Assembly (NCBI RefSeq): GCF_022234545.1
Contig: NZ_JAIEUI010000007.1
Coordinates: 213,340 to 277,339 of the forward strand
Direction of reading: 5' to 3'
DNA: 64,000 nt
Source: Paenibacillus piscarius
GTDB lineage: Bacteria > Bacillota > Bacilli > Paenibacillales > Paenibacillaceae
The translations under genes were made by a program, and so were the position numbers. This document shows, in pieces, positions 43,137 to 51,922 of this stretch (positions are counted from its first letter, which is position 1; every line of letters starts with the position of its first letter). The notes below the pieces were generated by a model. It was given only the letters and a program-made list of their open reading frames with translations. It was not told the origin of the DNA and searched no databases.

Positions 43137-44102
43137 CTACAGGATTCCATCCTCACCCAGCTTCTTGGCCACACGGTCGGCGGAGATGACCAGGATAATA
43201 CCGATCACGGACTGGAATAATCCGATGGCGGTGGCACGGCTGAAATTGCCGCTCTCGATCCCCCAGCGGTAGACCAGCACCGGAATGGTGGTGGTGAACT
43301 CCGTGGTCGCCTTATTCTGCAGCGCATAGATCCGCTCGAAGGAGCCGTCCATCACTTTGCCGAGGGCCATGATCAGCAGCGTGACAATCGTCGCCCGGAT
43401 GGACGGGAGCGTAATATTCCATACTTTTCTCCAGCGGCCTGCCCCGTCAACCGTAGCGGCTTCATACATTTCGGGGTTGATGCCGCTCATCGCCGCCAGA
43501 TAGATAATCGTCCCCCAGCCCATGCTCTGCCACACGCCGATGACCAGATAGCTGACCAGCCAGTGGTTATCCTGCTGCAGGAACGGAATCCGCTTCCCGC
43601 CCATCAGCTCTATCAGATTGTTGACCACCCCGCCGCCCTCACTGAGCAGCTGGTAGGCGATCGCGCCGATAATGACCCAGGACAGAAAGTGCGGCAGGTA
43701 CAGCACCGTCTGGTTAATGCGCTTGAAGCGGATGCTCCTGATCTCATTAAGGAGCAGCGCCAGCACGATCGGCATCGTGAAGCTGAAGATGAGGTCCAGC
43801 ACGTTCAGCAGCAGGGTGTTGCGGATAGCCTTCATGAAATCCGGCTTGGCAAACAGCTGCTGGAAGACCTCCATTCCCGCCCATTCACTGCCCCAGAAGC
43901 CACGTGCGATCTTGTAGTCCTTGAAGGCGATGACCAGGCCGCCCATCGGCAGGTACTTGAATACGATGACAAAAGCGAGCGGAAGCATCACGAGCAGATA
44001 GAGCTGCCAGTCCCGCTGCAGATAATAGCTGAAGCCTTGTTTTCTTTTTAATAGAGGACTGTGATCTGTTTGTGAAGCGCTTGCAACTTTCAATATGTTC
44101 AC
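43137..44102 (-). CDS. Sugar ABC transporter permease (LplB/YtcQ-partner type)
   Basis: 321 residues with six helices. The EAA loop is EMYEAATVDGAGRWRKVWNI followed by TLPSIR. The YYLQRDWQLYLLVMLP opening is typical of LplB-like permeases. It is the first gene of the ABC operon. The start is not certain: GTG at 44102 directly abuts a G-run, and TTG at 44093 has better spacing. An AAGCGCTT motif lies within its first codons (44075-44082). Confidence 0.92.
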   Translation of the reverse strand: MNILKVASASQTDHSPLLKRKQGFSYYLQRDWQLYLLVMLPLAFVIVFKYLPMGGLVIAFKDYKIARGFWGSEWAGMEVFQQLFAKPDFMKAIRNTLLLNVLDLIFSFTMPIVLALLLNEIRSIRFKRINQTVLYLPHFLSWVIIGAIAYQLLSEGGGVVNNLIELMGGKRIPFLQQDNHWLVSYLVIGVWQSMGWGTIIYLAAMSGINPEMYEAATVDGAGRWRKVWNITLPSIRATIVTLLIMALGKVMDGSFERIYALQNKATTEFTTTIPVLVYRWGIESGNFSRATAIGLFQSVIGIILVISADRVAKKLGEDGIL

Positions 44103-44200
44103 CCCCCGGCTGAAAGTTCTATGACCGGTCTAATGTGATCCGGCTTGCTTCCTATGCTATCCGCTCAGCCCGGGCTTTGAATATCATGACTATTGATGAT

Positions 44201-44272
44201 TGCCTATCACATTTGATGAAGCCACGCCCCTCAAGGCCTCAGCAGCGGGCAAATAATCAAATCTGATAGGCA
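44201..44272. promoter_or_regulatory. 17-bp-arm inverted repeat upstream of the sugar ABC operon
   Basis: TGCCTATCACATTTGAT (44201-44217) and its near-perfect complement at 44256-44272 (one mismatch) are separated by 38 bp. The element lies about 100 bp upstream of the first permease gene and just beyond the AraC-type regulator gene. It could be an AraC-type two-site operator or a structured leader. Confidence 0.6.
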
Positions 44273-44283
44273 TTGCCAAAAGT

Positions 44284-44298
44284 TATAAAGCGCTTACA
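44284..44298 (-). promoter_or_regulatory. Candidate cre (CcpA) site
   Basis: On the minus strand TTGTAAGCGCTTTATA matches the catabolite-responsive element pattern TGNAANCGNWNNCW at all but one or two positions. It is upstream of the ABC operon, where carbon-catabolite control is expected. Confidence 0.4.
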
Positions 44299-44308
44299 AT
44301 AAGCTGTT

Positions 44309-46582
44309 CTAGGAACTTTTGCTCTTGGCCGATCTGTAGCCGCTCGGCGGCATCCCTTCATACTTGCGGAAGAAGCGGTTGAAGCTCTGCACATTATAGT
44401 AGCCGACCTCTGCGGCAATCTGCTTGATGCTTAATCCCGGCTCCAGCAGCAGCTCCTTGGCCTTCTCGATCCGCAGCTGATTGACGAAGTCGATCATGCT
44501 TTTCCCGGTCTGCTCGTAGACAAGCTTGCGCATATAGGAGTAGCTGATGCCAAGCTGCTTGGCCATCTCCTCGAACACAATCTCTTCCTTGTAATGCTGC
44601 GTCAGATAGTCAATGATCCGCTGCGCATGATTGGTCTCCCGGGGGCTGCGGTCCAGGCTCTGGACAATGTCGCAATAGAACCCGTACAGATATTCCTCCA
44701 GCTCATCCAATGTATCCATAGCGGCAAGATTAGAGTATACATTGCCCTGGCCCGTCATCATCCGCCCGGTCCCGAGATGGTTCTCCCGGAGATGCTTGAG
44801 GGTCGCCCCCACCAGCTGGTAATAGATAAACATAATATTATCGTAGGCGATATTCTCCTCAGCGGCGATCCGGCTGCGGAGGCTCTGCAGCTCCTTGAAG
44901 ATTCCGGCCAGGTTGCCCGCATCCAGGAAGTTGAGAATCCGCCGCTCGCTGCTCTCAGAATCGAGATACTTGCGGCTGTTCTCCTCTTCCTCCTCCTCAT
45001 GCCAGTACATAATGCTTCCGGCTCCGTTAATCATCCGGCGCTTGATCAGCTCCATCGCTTCGAACAGCCGCAGCGCCACTCTTCCCGGGGTATCCGCAGG
45101 GTCGCTTACCCCAATCGTGACGGAGTGCTCCAGCAATTCAAGCGACTCATCCCGGATCTCCTCCAGCGCCTGATGGATCTGGCCGCTGAACGCCTCCCCC
45201 TCCTCCGGGTCAAAGTTCAGAACGATCACCATACAGCCGTCATGATGATAGACACTGCGGGCGTTCAGCGGCTCCGGGAACAGGCCTTCATACTTGGCAC
45301 CCAGCAGATATTGGTGATAACTCCGCGTCTCTGTGTTTGTATGGGCGGCATATCTCCGGTACTGGTCAATGGAGACAACGATGACCCGGTAGCAGCGATA
45401 GGGGAACACCTCCGCAATCCGCGGCGGAATCTCGCCGCGCAGCAGGCGGTGCACCGCCAGGCTGCGGGTATCCTGCTCACGCTCCTGCAGCAGCTGGAAC
45501 AGGCTCTCTTCCTCCTCCTGCATCCGTTTGAAGGCCAGGCTCAGGAAGGCCAGCTCATTCCTGTTCACTACCCCCAGATCGCTCTTCGCACGGATCGTCC
45601 GTACCAGCTGCCGCAGCGGCCTGGACAGCCAGGTGGCCAGAAGAATCGCCAGCAGCGTTCCGAGCACAATAATGGTTCCGGTCAGCAGGATGATCTTCCC
45701 CTGCATCTCCTTGGAACGCTGCATCAGCTCATCCATCGAGCTCCAGCTTACATTCCACCAGCCCGACATGGGCGAACGGCTCCAGGCATAGACCATCCGG
45801 TTGCCCTCAAGCTCACGGAAGGTATACCCCTCATTGGACTCCTGGCCCATAATCTCCCGGAGGAAAGGGAGCTTCCGGCCGTCGGATAGCAGCCGGGCCC
45901 GGTCATTGAAGGAGATCACTGTTCCCGAGGCATCCAGCAGCAGGCTGTTGCTTCCGGCGGTCTCCGTACCGTGAAGGTAATTGCCGATCTGGCTCTCCTT
46001 CAGATTAACTACAATAATCCCGCTGGTGGTAGTGGACAGACGGTTGAGCGGATACACATACGATACTACATACTCCCCTGACGCCAGCCTGCGGGGGACC
46101 CATACCCCGCTGATTCCCTTGTGCCCTTCGAGCGCCTTGTCCATCCAGTCCAGCGGCTCATAACGGGCAAGCGTGGTGATGCTACTGTCGGTCGAGAAGA
46201 CATAATCCGAATCCTTCAGATAGAAGAAAGAGGAATACACACCGTCCACGCGGCGGTTCAGATTCAGCAGCTCCTTGGTCACCGAGAGCGCCAGGCTCAC
46301 ATTGTTGTAATTGGCGTTGATGTCTTCGTACGTCCTGAAGCTGCGGATGCGGTCAAAAATATTCGTCGCCGCCAGACGCGACGTATCCTGGGCCAGATTG
46401 GCCAGCGCCGTCTCGTTCAGGCGGCGGCTTGCATTCAGTCCGGCCAGCGAGGACTCCCCGATGGCTGCCTCAGAGTTCTCTATAATCTGCGATCCGCTGT
46501 ACCAGGTCAGAACCGCCGTGGGAATGGCCATAATGCAGAACAGAATGAAGGCCAGCTGCAGGAGCATCGGCGTTTTTTTCAT
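44309..46582 (-). CDS. Membrane-anchored AraC family regulator with cache-type sensor
   Basis: 757 residues. A helix at about 8-30, a large extracellular cache-like region (about 35-290), a second helix (about 297-325, MQGKIILLTGTIIVLGTLLA), a HAMP-like linker, a cytosolic middle domain, and a C-terminal double helix-turn-helix (IVFEEMAKQLGISYSYMRKL and LSIKQIAAEVGYYNVQSFNR). Such one-component membrane AraC proteins are common in Paenibacillus beside Lpl-type ABC operons. It is encoded directly upstream of one and probably controls it in response to an external sugar. Confidence 0.9.
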   Translation of the reverse strand: MKKTPMLLQLAFILFCIMAIPTAVLTWYSGSQIIENSEAAIGESSLAGLNASRRLNETALANLAQDTSRLAATNIFDRIRSFRTYEDINANYNNVSLALSVTKELLNLNRRVDGVYSSFFYLKDSDYVFSTDSSITTLARYEPLDWMDKALEGHKGISGVWVPRRLASGEYVVSYVYPLNRLSTTTSGIIVVNLKESQIGNYLHGTETAGSNSLLLDASGTVISFNDRARLLSDGRKLPFLREIMGQESNEGYTFRELEGNRMVYAWSRSPMSGWWNVSWSSMDELMQRSKEMQGKIILLTGTIIVLGTLLAILLATWLSRPLRQLVRTIRAKSDLGVVNRNELAFLSLAFKRMQEEEESLFQLLQEREQDTRSLAVHRLLRGEIPPRIAEVFPYRCYRVIVVSIDQYRRYAAHTNTETRSYHQYLLGAKYEGLFPEPLNARSVYHHDGCMVIVLNFDPEEGEAFSGQIHQALEEIRDESLELLEHSVTIGVSDPADTPGRVALRLFEAMELIKRRMINGAGSIMYWHEEEEEENSRKYLDSESSERRILNFLDAGNLAGIFKELQSLRSRIAAEENIAYDNIMFIYYQLVGATLKHLRENHLGTGRMMTGQGNVYSNLAAMDTLDELEEYLYGFYCDIVQSLDRSPRETNHAQRIIDYLTQHYKEEIVFEEMAKQLGISYSYMRKLVYEQTGKSMIDFVNQLRIEKAKELLLEPGLSIKQIAAEVGYYNVQSFNRFFRKYEGMPPSGYRSAKSKSS

Positions 46583-46674
46583 TATCTATCCCCCTAAGAT
46601 CAGAAATTCAACATTTTTATTTTATCATTACAGGATACATTTAACATATATGTATAGAGAAATTAGCGATGAGG

Positions 46675-46860
46675 AACATAGCGGTTTTTCGATTACATTT
46701 GGTACACACGCCCCCGCTTGGCGCAATGTGGTCGGTTTTTCGATTATATTTGGCCCGTACGCCTTCACTTGGCGCAATGTGGTCGGTTTTTCAATTACAT
46801 TTGGCACACACGCCCCCGCTTGGCGAATTGTGGTCGGTTTTTCGATTACATCCGGCCAGT
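46675..46860 (+). repeat. Family C 51-bp tandem repeat, four units
   Basis: Cores (GTCGGTTTTTCGATTACATT and variants) start at 46680, 46731, 46782 and 46833, exactly 51 bp apart. The other half of each unit (TGGCACACACGCCCCCGCTT) is also conserved. Sequence changes in the stem stay compatible with RNA pairing on this strand through G-U pairs. The array fills most of the 337-nt gap between the AraC regulator and the ktrA terminator. Confidence 0.96.
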
Positions 46861-46865
46861 ATACG

Positions 46866-46903
46866 CAAAAAAGCCCGGATGTCTAATCATCCAGGCCCGG
46901 GCT
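46866..46903 (-). terminator. Intrinsic terminator of ktrAB
   Basis: On the minus strand AGCCC...GGATG pairs with CATCC...GGGCT, with a bulge, and TTTTTT follows. Confidence 0.8.
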
Positions 46904-46919
46904 GCGGCTATTCGCCTGC

Positions 46920-47591
46920 TTACCCTTCCACGTTCACCGCTTCATCCTCGAACTCCTCGATGCTCTCGTTGGAGCCGATCACCACCATGATGTCCCCCTG
47001 CTGCACGTAATCATGCGCTGTCGGGGCGACGATGATCCCATCCCCGCGGTTCAGGGCGATGATGCTGCAGCCGTACTTGGCACGCGTGTTCAGCTCGGAG
47101 AGGCTTTTGCCGTTCATACAGGCAGGCACGGCCAGCTCTACAACCTTGTAGTCCTTGGAGATCTCGATATAGTCCAGCAGATTCGGCGTCACGAGCTGAT
47201 GTGCTACACGGATGCCCATATCCCGCTCCGGAAAAATCACCCGGTCCACCCCCAGCTTCGACAACGCCCGCCCGTGCAGAATCGAGATCGCCTTGCCGAC
47301 CACCTGCTTAACGCCGAGCTCCTTGAGCAGAATCGCAGCCAGGATGCTCCGCTCCATATTATCGCCGATCGCCACAATGCCGCAGTCGAAATTACGCACC
47401 CCGAGGGAGCGCATAATCCCTTCATCCGTGGCATCCGCCATCACGGCATGGGTCAGCTGCCCGGTCATGGCCTCCACCCGTTCCTCCTGGTGGTCGATGC
47501 CAAGCACCTCATAGCCCATGGACATCAGCTCCAGCGCCAGGCTCGAACCGAAACGGCCCAGGCCGATTACAACAAACTGCTGTGGTCTCAT
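46920..47591 (-). CDS. ktrA: Potassium uptake regulatory subunit (KtrA/KtrC)
   Basis: 223 residues. An RCK-N Rossmann fold with VIGLGRFGSSLALELMSMGY at the N-terminus (GxGxxG) and an acidic GIDHQEE after the second strand for nucleotide binding. The C-terminal TrkA_C/RCK-C domain (about 140-220) is the usual c-di-AMP-binding module. It forms an octameric ring gating the KtrB channel. Its start lies 14 nt after the ktrB stop. Confidence 0.93.
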   Translation of the reverse strand: MRPQQFVVIGLGRFGSSLALELMSMGYEVLGIDHQEERVEAMTGQLTHAVMADATDEGIMRSLGVRNFDCGIVAIGDNMERSILAAILLKELGVKQVVGKAISILHGRALSKLGVDRVIFPERDMGIRVAHQLVTPNLLDYIEISKDYKVVELAVPACMNGKSLSELNTRAKYGCSIIALNRGDGIIVAPTAHDYVQQGDIMVVIGSNESIEEFEDEAVNVEG

Positions 47592-47605
47592 ATTCCGTTT
47601 ACCCC

Positions 47606-48967
47606 TTATCCAATTATCATTTTGCCTTCCGGGTACTTATACAATGGTTTACCCTGTTTCGGCCCCAGCGCATAAGCCAGCGTCAGCAGCCCCAGCCGTC
47701 CGGCGAACATCGTCAGGCAGATCAGCACCTTGCCGACCTGTGTCAGCTCGGGCGTCAGCCCCAGGCTCAGTCCCACATTGGCGAAAGCCGAGGTTGTCTC
47801 GAACAGGATGATCAGGAAGGGCAGCTTCTCCGTAGTCGAGAGCATCATCGAGACCGTGACGATCAAGAGCAGCGCGAGCAGGGTAATCGTCAGTGCCTTG
47901 AACACGCGCTCCTGGGCCAGCCGGTAGCGGAAGAGTACAATATCCTCCCGCCCGCGCAGCATGGAGATGACCGATCCGACCATCAGTGTGAAGGTCGTCG
48001 TCTTGATGCCGCCGCCGGTGGAGCCCGGCGAAGCACCGATGAACATCAGAATCACGAGGAAGAACTGGGTCGCCTGGCGCAGGCCCGTAATATCAACTGT
48101 ATTGGCCCCGGCCGTACGCGGAGCGGCAGATTGGAACAGGGATGCCCACAGCTTGCTGCACAGGTTCAGCGGACCCAGCGTCCGCGTATTGGTGAATTCG
48201 AAGATGAAGATCACAGCCATCCCGGTCAGAATCAGTCCGGCGGTCATCGACAGAACCACCTTGCTGTGCAGCGATAACCGCCGCTTGCGGCGGTAGTCCG
48301 CGAGATCGGAGATGACAATGAAGCCAATCCCCCCGCTGATGATCAGGGCCAGCACCGTCAGATTGATGACCGGATCGCCGACATAGCTGATCAGGCTGTG
48401 GTCATGTCCGCCGAACAGATCGAAGCCGGCGTTGTTGAACATAGATACCGCATGAAATACTCCATAATATATAGCACGGCCCAGCGGCATATCGAAGGAC
48501 CAGCGGACCGACAGCAGAACCGCCCCAGCCGCTTCGATCATCAGAGAATAGAGCAACACCTTGCGGATCAGCCGCACGATTCCCTCCATCGAGCTCTGAT
48601 TCATCGCCTCCTGAAGAATCAGCCGGTCGCGCAGGGAGATTCTGCGCCGGAACACCAGCGCAAGCAGCGTAGCCATCGTCATGAAGCCGAGCCCGCCGAT
48701 CTGAATCAGCACCAGGATGACCGCTTGTCCGAAGCCGCTCAGATGGGTTCCCGTGTCAACCACAGCCAGCCCGGTAACACAGGCCGCAGAGGTAGCGGTG
48801 AACAGCGCATCCATGAAGCTGAGCGGGTGGCCGGATACTGCGGATACGGGCAGCATCAGCAGCAGCGTTCCGATAAATATGACAGCGGCGAAGCCAAGCA
48901 CGAGAATCTGCGGCGGAGCCAGCTTCAGGAACCGGAAGTTCGTATTCTTGGGAAACGGTGAAGCCAC
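47606..48967 (-). CDS. ktrB: Potassium uptake membrane subunit (KtrB/TrkH type)
   Basis: About 453 residues; the GTG at 48967 is favoured because AAAGGA lies 8-9 nt upstream, with ATG 48976 and TTG 48991 as alternatives. Four pore-loop regions of the SKT family are visible: SAACVTGLAV, SMFNNAGFDLF, RTAGANTVDI and SAFANVGLSLG, each supplying the conserved filter Gly. It is a Na+- or H+-linked potassium uptake channel subunit in the cytoplasmic membrane. No c-di-AMP riboswitch was recognised in the 170-nt upstream region. Confidence 0.93.
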   Translation of the reverse strand: MASPFPKNTNFRFLKLAPPQILVLGFAAVIFIGTLLLMLPVSAVSGHPLSFMDALFTATSAACVTGLAVVDTGTHLSGFGQAVILVLIQIGGLGFMTMATLLALVFRRRISLRDRLILQEAMNQSSMEGIVRLIRKVLLYSLMIEAAGAVLLSVRWSFDMPLGRAIYYGVFHAVSMFNNAGFDLFGGHDHSLISYVGDPVINLTVLALIISGGIGFIVISDLADYRRKRRLSLHSKVVLSMTAGLILTGMAVIFIFEFTNTRTLGPLNLCSKLWASLFQSAAPRTAGANTVDITGLRQATQFFLVILMFIGASPGSTGGGIKTTTFTLMVGSVISMLRGREDIVLFRYRLAQERVFKALTITLLALLLIVTVSMMLSTTEKLPFLIILFETTSAFANVGLSLGLTPELTQVGKVLICLTMFAGRLGLLTLAYALGPKQGKPLYKYPEGKMIIG

Positions 48968-49068
48968 ACCCCTCATCCTTTCAGAGTTCAAATAAACATA
49001 CCAAATTATATACGTTATTGCCGAACTTCACAAAGCATCATTTCTTCAATAAAATCCCCCGCTTGAAA

Positions 49069-49097
49069 TTGTATGGTGCCAAGTGGTACACTATAAA
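49069..49097 (+). promoter_or_regulatory. Promoter of the GntR-ABC operon
   Basis: TTGTAT (49069-49074) and TATAAA (49092-49097) are 17 nt apart, and the -10 box is immediately followed by the operator at 49103-49127. Confidence 0.5.
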
Positions 49098-49102
49098 TAT
49101 AA

Positions 49103-49127
49103 AGTGTATGGTCAGTATCCATACACA
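49103..49127. promoter_or_regulatory. YtrA-type GntR operator
   Basis: AGTGTA-N13-TACACA matches the AGTGTA-N13-TACACT arrangement described for B. subtilis YtrA (from memory) at 11 of 12 positions. It also contains a perfect GTGTATGG/CCATACAC inverted repeat, and a further TACACT lies upstream at 49087. Its place just after the -10 box fits autorepression. Confidence 0.65.
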
Positions 49128-49161
49128 CCATAATGAATAGAATTTAGAAAGGAGGCCCCCG

Positions 49162-49542
49162 GTGGATTCATCCTATGAGCTGTTGCCGGAGCAATTCCTG
49201 ATCAACCCTTCACTGCCGATCTATGAGCAATTTGTCCAGGCCATCCGGGAACGGATTGTCAGCGGTATGATTCCGCCTGGCGTACGCCTGCCCTCTGTCA
49301 GGGATCTGGCCGCCAGCAGAGGCGTCAATCCTACTACAGCTGCCCGCACGTATCAGGAGCTGGAGCGGATGGGACTGATTGTAACCTACCGTGGTCAGGG
49401 AACCTTCGTCACCCGGGAGGAAGGGGTCATTGCAGATGCACGCAAGGCAATTATTCGCCAAGCTGTACAGCAGTTTAAGGAGATTGCGGCCTCACTTGGA
49501 CTAACCGCTGAGCAAATGCTGCAAATGAATAAGGAGGAATGA
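49162..49542 (+). CDS. YtrA-type GntR family repressor
   Basis: 126 residues with a GTG start at 49162, AAAGGAGG 7 nt upstream. The winged helix is LPIYEQFVQAIRERIVSGMI, then LPSVRDLAASRGVNPTTAAR with VTYRGQGTFV as the wing. The short C-terminal helix region identifies the YtrA subfamily, which usually represses a downstream ABC transporter operon and responds to cell-envelope antibiotics in B. subtilis. The ABC genes follow after 7 nt, consistent with that. Confidence 0.93.
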   Translation: MDSSYELLPEQFLINPSLPIYEQFVQAIRERIVSGMIPPGVRLPSVRDLAASRGVNPTTAARTYQELERMGLIVTYRGQGTFVTREEGVIADARKAIIRQAVQQFKEIAASLGLTAEQMLQMNKEE

Positions 49543-49549
49543 AGAAACT

Positions 49550-50281
49550 ATGAATATAAATAGAACGGCACAAGACGCACCGGCCGCTCCCGCGGCGGTA
49601 GAGTGCCGGGATTTACGGTTCGTGATTAAGAACCGGGTGATCCTGGACGGCATCAGCTTCCATATTCCCCAGGGCAGCATCACCGGCCTGCTTGGACCGA
49701 ACGGTGCAGGCAAGTCCTCCCTGCTGCGGATTATATCCGGTCTGACTCCCGCAGGGTCCGGCACGGTCAACATTAACGGCAGACCCGCCGGTATTGAGCG
49801 GCTCGGGGAGATCTCCATGCTTCCTGACCGCAGCAGTCTGCCCGGCTGGCTGACCGTGCAGGAATGGCTGGGCTTCGCCGCAGGCATCTATCCGGACTGG
49901 GACAGCGGCAAGGCGGCAGAGCTGCTGCTCAGCCTATCCGTCACACCGGACTCGCTAATCTCCACCATGTCCCGCGGCGAGGAAGCCCGCCTGCAGCTCT
50001 TAACCTGCCTCTCGCGTCAGGCAGCGCTGATTATCCTGGATGAACCGTTCACCGGCGTGGATCTGATCTCCAGAGAAGTGATTGCCTCTGCTGTTGTAGG
50101 AGAGATGGCAGGCGGTTGCCGTACCTTCCTGATTGCCACCCATGACATCCGTGAGATGGAGCTGCTCTTTGACCGCCTGATTCTGATCGGCGGAGGACGG
50201 ATTCAGGGAATTGATGATGTGGATCAGCTGCGGCGCTCCGGCTATTCTGTGGAATCACGTTACCGGGAAGTGTTCGCATGA
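49550..50281 (+). CDS. ABC transporter ATP-binding protein
   Basis: 243 residues. Walker A is LLGPNGAGKSSLL (about 48-60), the signature is STMSRGEEARLQ (SRGEE instead of SGGQ), and Walker B is LIILDEPFTGVD, followed by the His switch in IATHDIREME. It energises the permease encoded by the overlapping next gene. The position behind a YtrA-type repressor suggests export or envelope-stress function. Confidence 0.92.
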   Translation: MNINRTAQDAPAAPAAVECRDLRFVIKNRVILDGISFHIPQGSITGLLGPNGAGKSSLLRIISGLTPAGSGTVNINGRPAGIERLGEISMLPDRSSLPGWLTVQEWLGFAAGIYPDWDSGKAAELLLSLSVTPDSLISTMSRGEEARLQLLTCLSRQAALIILDEPFTGVDLISREVIASAVVGEMAGGCRTFLIATHDIREMELLFDRLILIGGGRIQGIDDVDQLRRSGYSVESRYREVFA

Positions 50282-51846
50282 CGGCGCTTAAGACTATTGT
50301 GAAGCTGGAATACAGCCGCTATCGTCTGAAGAAGGTGCATGAGCTGCTGGCCGGCCTGGCTCTGATGGCAGTATTGCTGCCTGCCGGCCTGTTCTTTCCG
50401 CTCTCCGGCATCACTCCACAGTCTCCGTTCCTTACGGCTGCGATCCTGCTGTGGATTATCGCGATGGGAGTATCCGCAATACATATGATCAGCTTCTACG
50501 GGCAGCGGCATAAGGATTGGTTCCTGACCTTTCCGGCTCCGCGGCTTACCCTGCTCCGGGCCAAGGCGCACAGCCTGCTGAAGCTCTGCCTGAGAATAGC
50601 CGGTCCCGTCTTCACTGCTGCCGCTCTGCTCTATGGGCTCTCTGTTCTGTCCGGCCGGTATGAGCCGCTGCCCGCCTTCGGGTTCATCTATACATTGATT
50701 GCTTACAGCTTGCTTATTCTCACCCTGTTGCCCCTGGCCATCATGAGCGGTCTGCTGGTCAGTGTGCTGATGTCTATCCGCAGCCAGGTTCTGCTCCTGC
50801 TGCTTGCAGTTCCTTATTCACTGCTCTGGCTGGCGCCTTTAACCGCCGCCATTCTGTTGAATGATGCCGCCACTGCTGCCGCCTTCTACGGATCTGAGTA
50901 TCTATCACCGCAATATATGCTAATATATAGCGTGATATTGCTTATACTCGACTTGAGCGTCTACTACGTTCTGCTGCCCGTGATTGCCGGCAAGGGCTTC
51001 AGCATGCTGCCCCAGCCGGAGAGCAAGCCGGCTGAAGGCTCACCCCTGCATTCGGGCTATAAGACGCCCCGGGGTCTGGCCCGGTCTGCATGTTCTACAG
51101 GCAGCCGCTCCCCCTTGCTGAGCTTATACAGATTGGATGCCAGCCGGCTCCGCTCCATGGAAAGGCACAGGAGTGTAGTGGTATTGAAGCTCGCTCTTCC
51201 GGTTCTTATGGCGGTTGCCGCTTATTTCTTAACCGGCGACCTTGAGGCTTTCCTCACATGTCTCGGAATTCCCTTTACTCTTCCTGTGATGTTCGGGTTC
51301 TTGTGGATGCTTTCCCGTAGCAGCCTGGAACAGAAGCAGCTGTCCTGGTGGCTGCTATTCCCCCAGAGCCGGCTGCGTCTGCTGCTCTCCGGAGTTGCCG
51401 CTGTATGGGTTACGGTTATGCGCATTCTGCTTGTACTGGCCTGTTCTATGCTTGCCGGCATTGCTGCAACACAGGTTATCGGGAGTCCTGCTCCATATCA
51501 CATAAGCCTGTACATATCCTGGCTATGGTATTCCCTTGTTGTCTACACACTGGCCTTAACACTGGGCCTGGGTGTGCTGCAAAGCATCTATTACCTGATG
51601 AAATCCAAGGCACTGGCACCATTGCTCTTTGTAGTGATAGTGGCCGTCTTACTTATCCTGCCTCAGATCAACAAATACTTGTTCCCGGACCAGTTCACCG
51701 TCGCTCCTTATCCGTCATGGTCCATCCCCGGCCTAGCCGCATTGATCGGTTTGCCGCTTGCCATGTGCTGCACCGTGGCAGGTGCCAAGTATTTTCACCT
51801 GGCACTCGGAACAAATAAAGAGCAGGCGGCTAAGAAACAGGCATAA
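50278..51846 (+). CDS. ABC transporter permease-like membrane protein
   Basis: 522 residues, strongly hydrophobic with about ten to twelve predicted helices and a polar loop around residues 235-300. ATGA overlap with the ATPase gene shows translational coupling and marks it as the membrane partner. No named permease family was recognised from motifs, so the substrate is unknown. Confidence 0.8.
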   Translation: MTALKTIVKLEYSRYRLKKVHELLAGLALMAVLLPAGLFFPLSGITPQSPFLTAAILLWIIAMGVSAIHMISFYGQRHKDWFLTFPAPRLTLLRAKAHSLLKLCLRIAGPVFTAAALLYGLSVLSGRYEPLPAFGFIYTLIAYSLLILTLLPLAIMSGLLVSVLMSIRSQVLLLLLAVPYSLLWLAPLTAAILLNDAATAAAFYGSEYLSPQYMLIYSVILLILDLSVYYVLLPVIAGKGFSMLPQPESKPAEGSPLHSGYKTPRGLARSACSTGSRSPLLSLYRLDASRLRSMERHRSVVVLKLALPVLMAVAAYFLTGDLEAFLTCLGIPFTLPVMFGFLWMLSRSSLEQKQLSWWLLFPQSRLRLLLSGVAAVWVTVMRILLVLACSMLAGIAATQVIGSPAPYHISLYISWLWYSLVVYTLALTLGLGVLQSIYYLMKSKALAPLLFVVIVAVLLILPQINKYLFPDQFTVAPYPSWSIPGLAALIGLPLAMCCTVAGAKYFHLALGTNKEQAAKKQA

Positions 51847-51922
51847 GCCCGGCCATCTTGACGTAAGAGGATAGTACGGCTTTTCAAGCAGCACAGCTAA
51901 ATTCAAACCAAGGAGGCATTCC

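Noticed and set aside
44594..45889. Plus-strand 431-residue frame
   Set aside because: Antisense to the AraC-type regulator; no family pattern.
46675..46860. Insertion sequence or integron-type attC sites
   Set aside because: No transposase or integrase remnant, no target duplications, and units are too uniform and short.
46669..47010. Plus-strand frames of about 90-190 residues near 46.3-47.0 kb
   Set aside because: They read through the family C array and antisense to ktrA; repeat-driven open frames.
48968..49161. c-di-AMP (ydaO-type) riboswitch upstream of ktrB
   Set aside because: Looked for because ktr genes often carry one; the region is short, AT-rich and shows no such structure.
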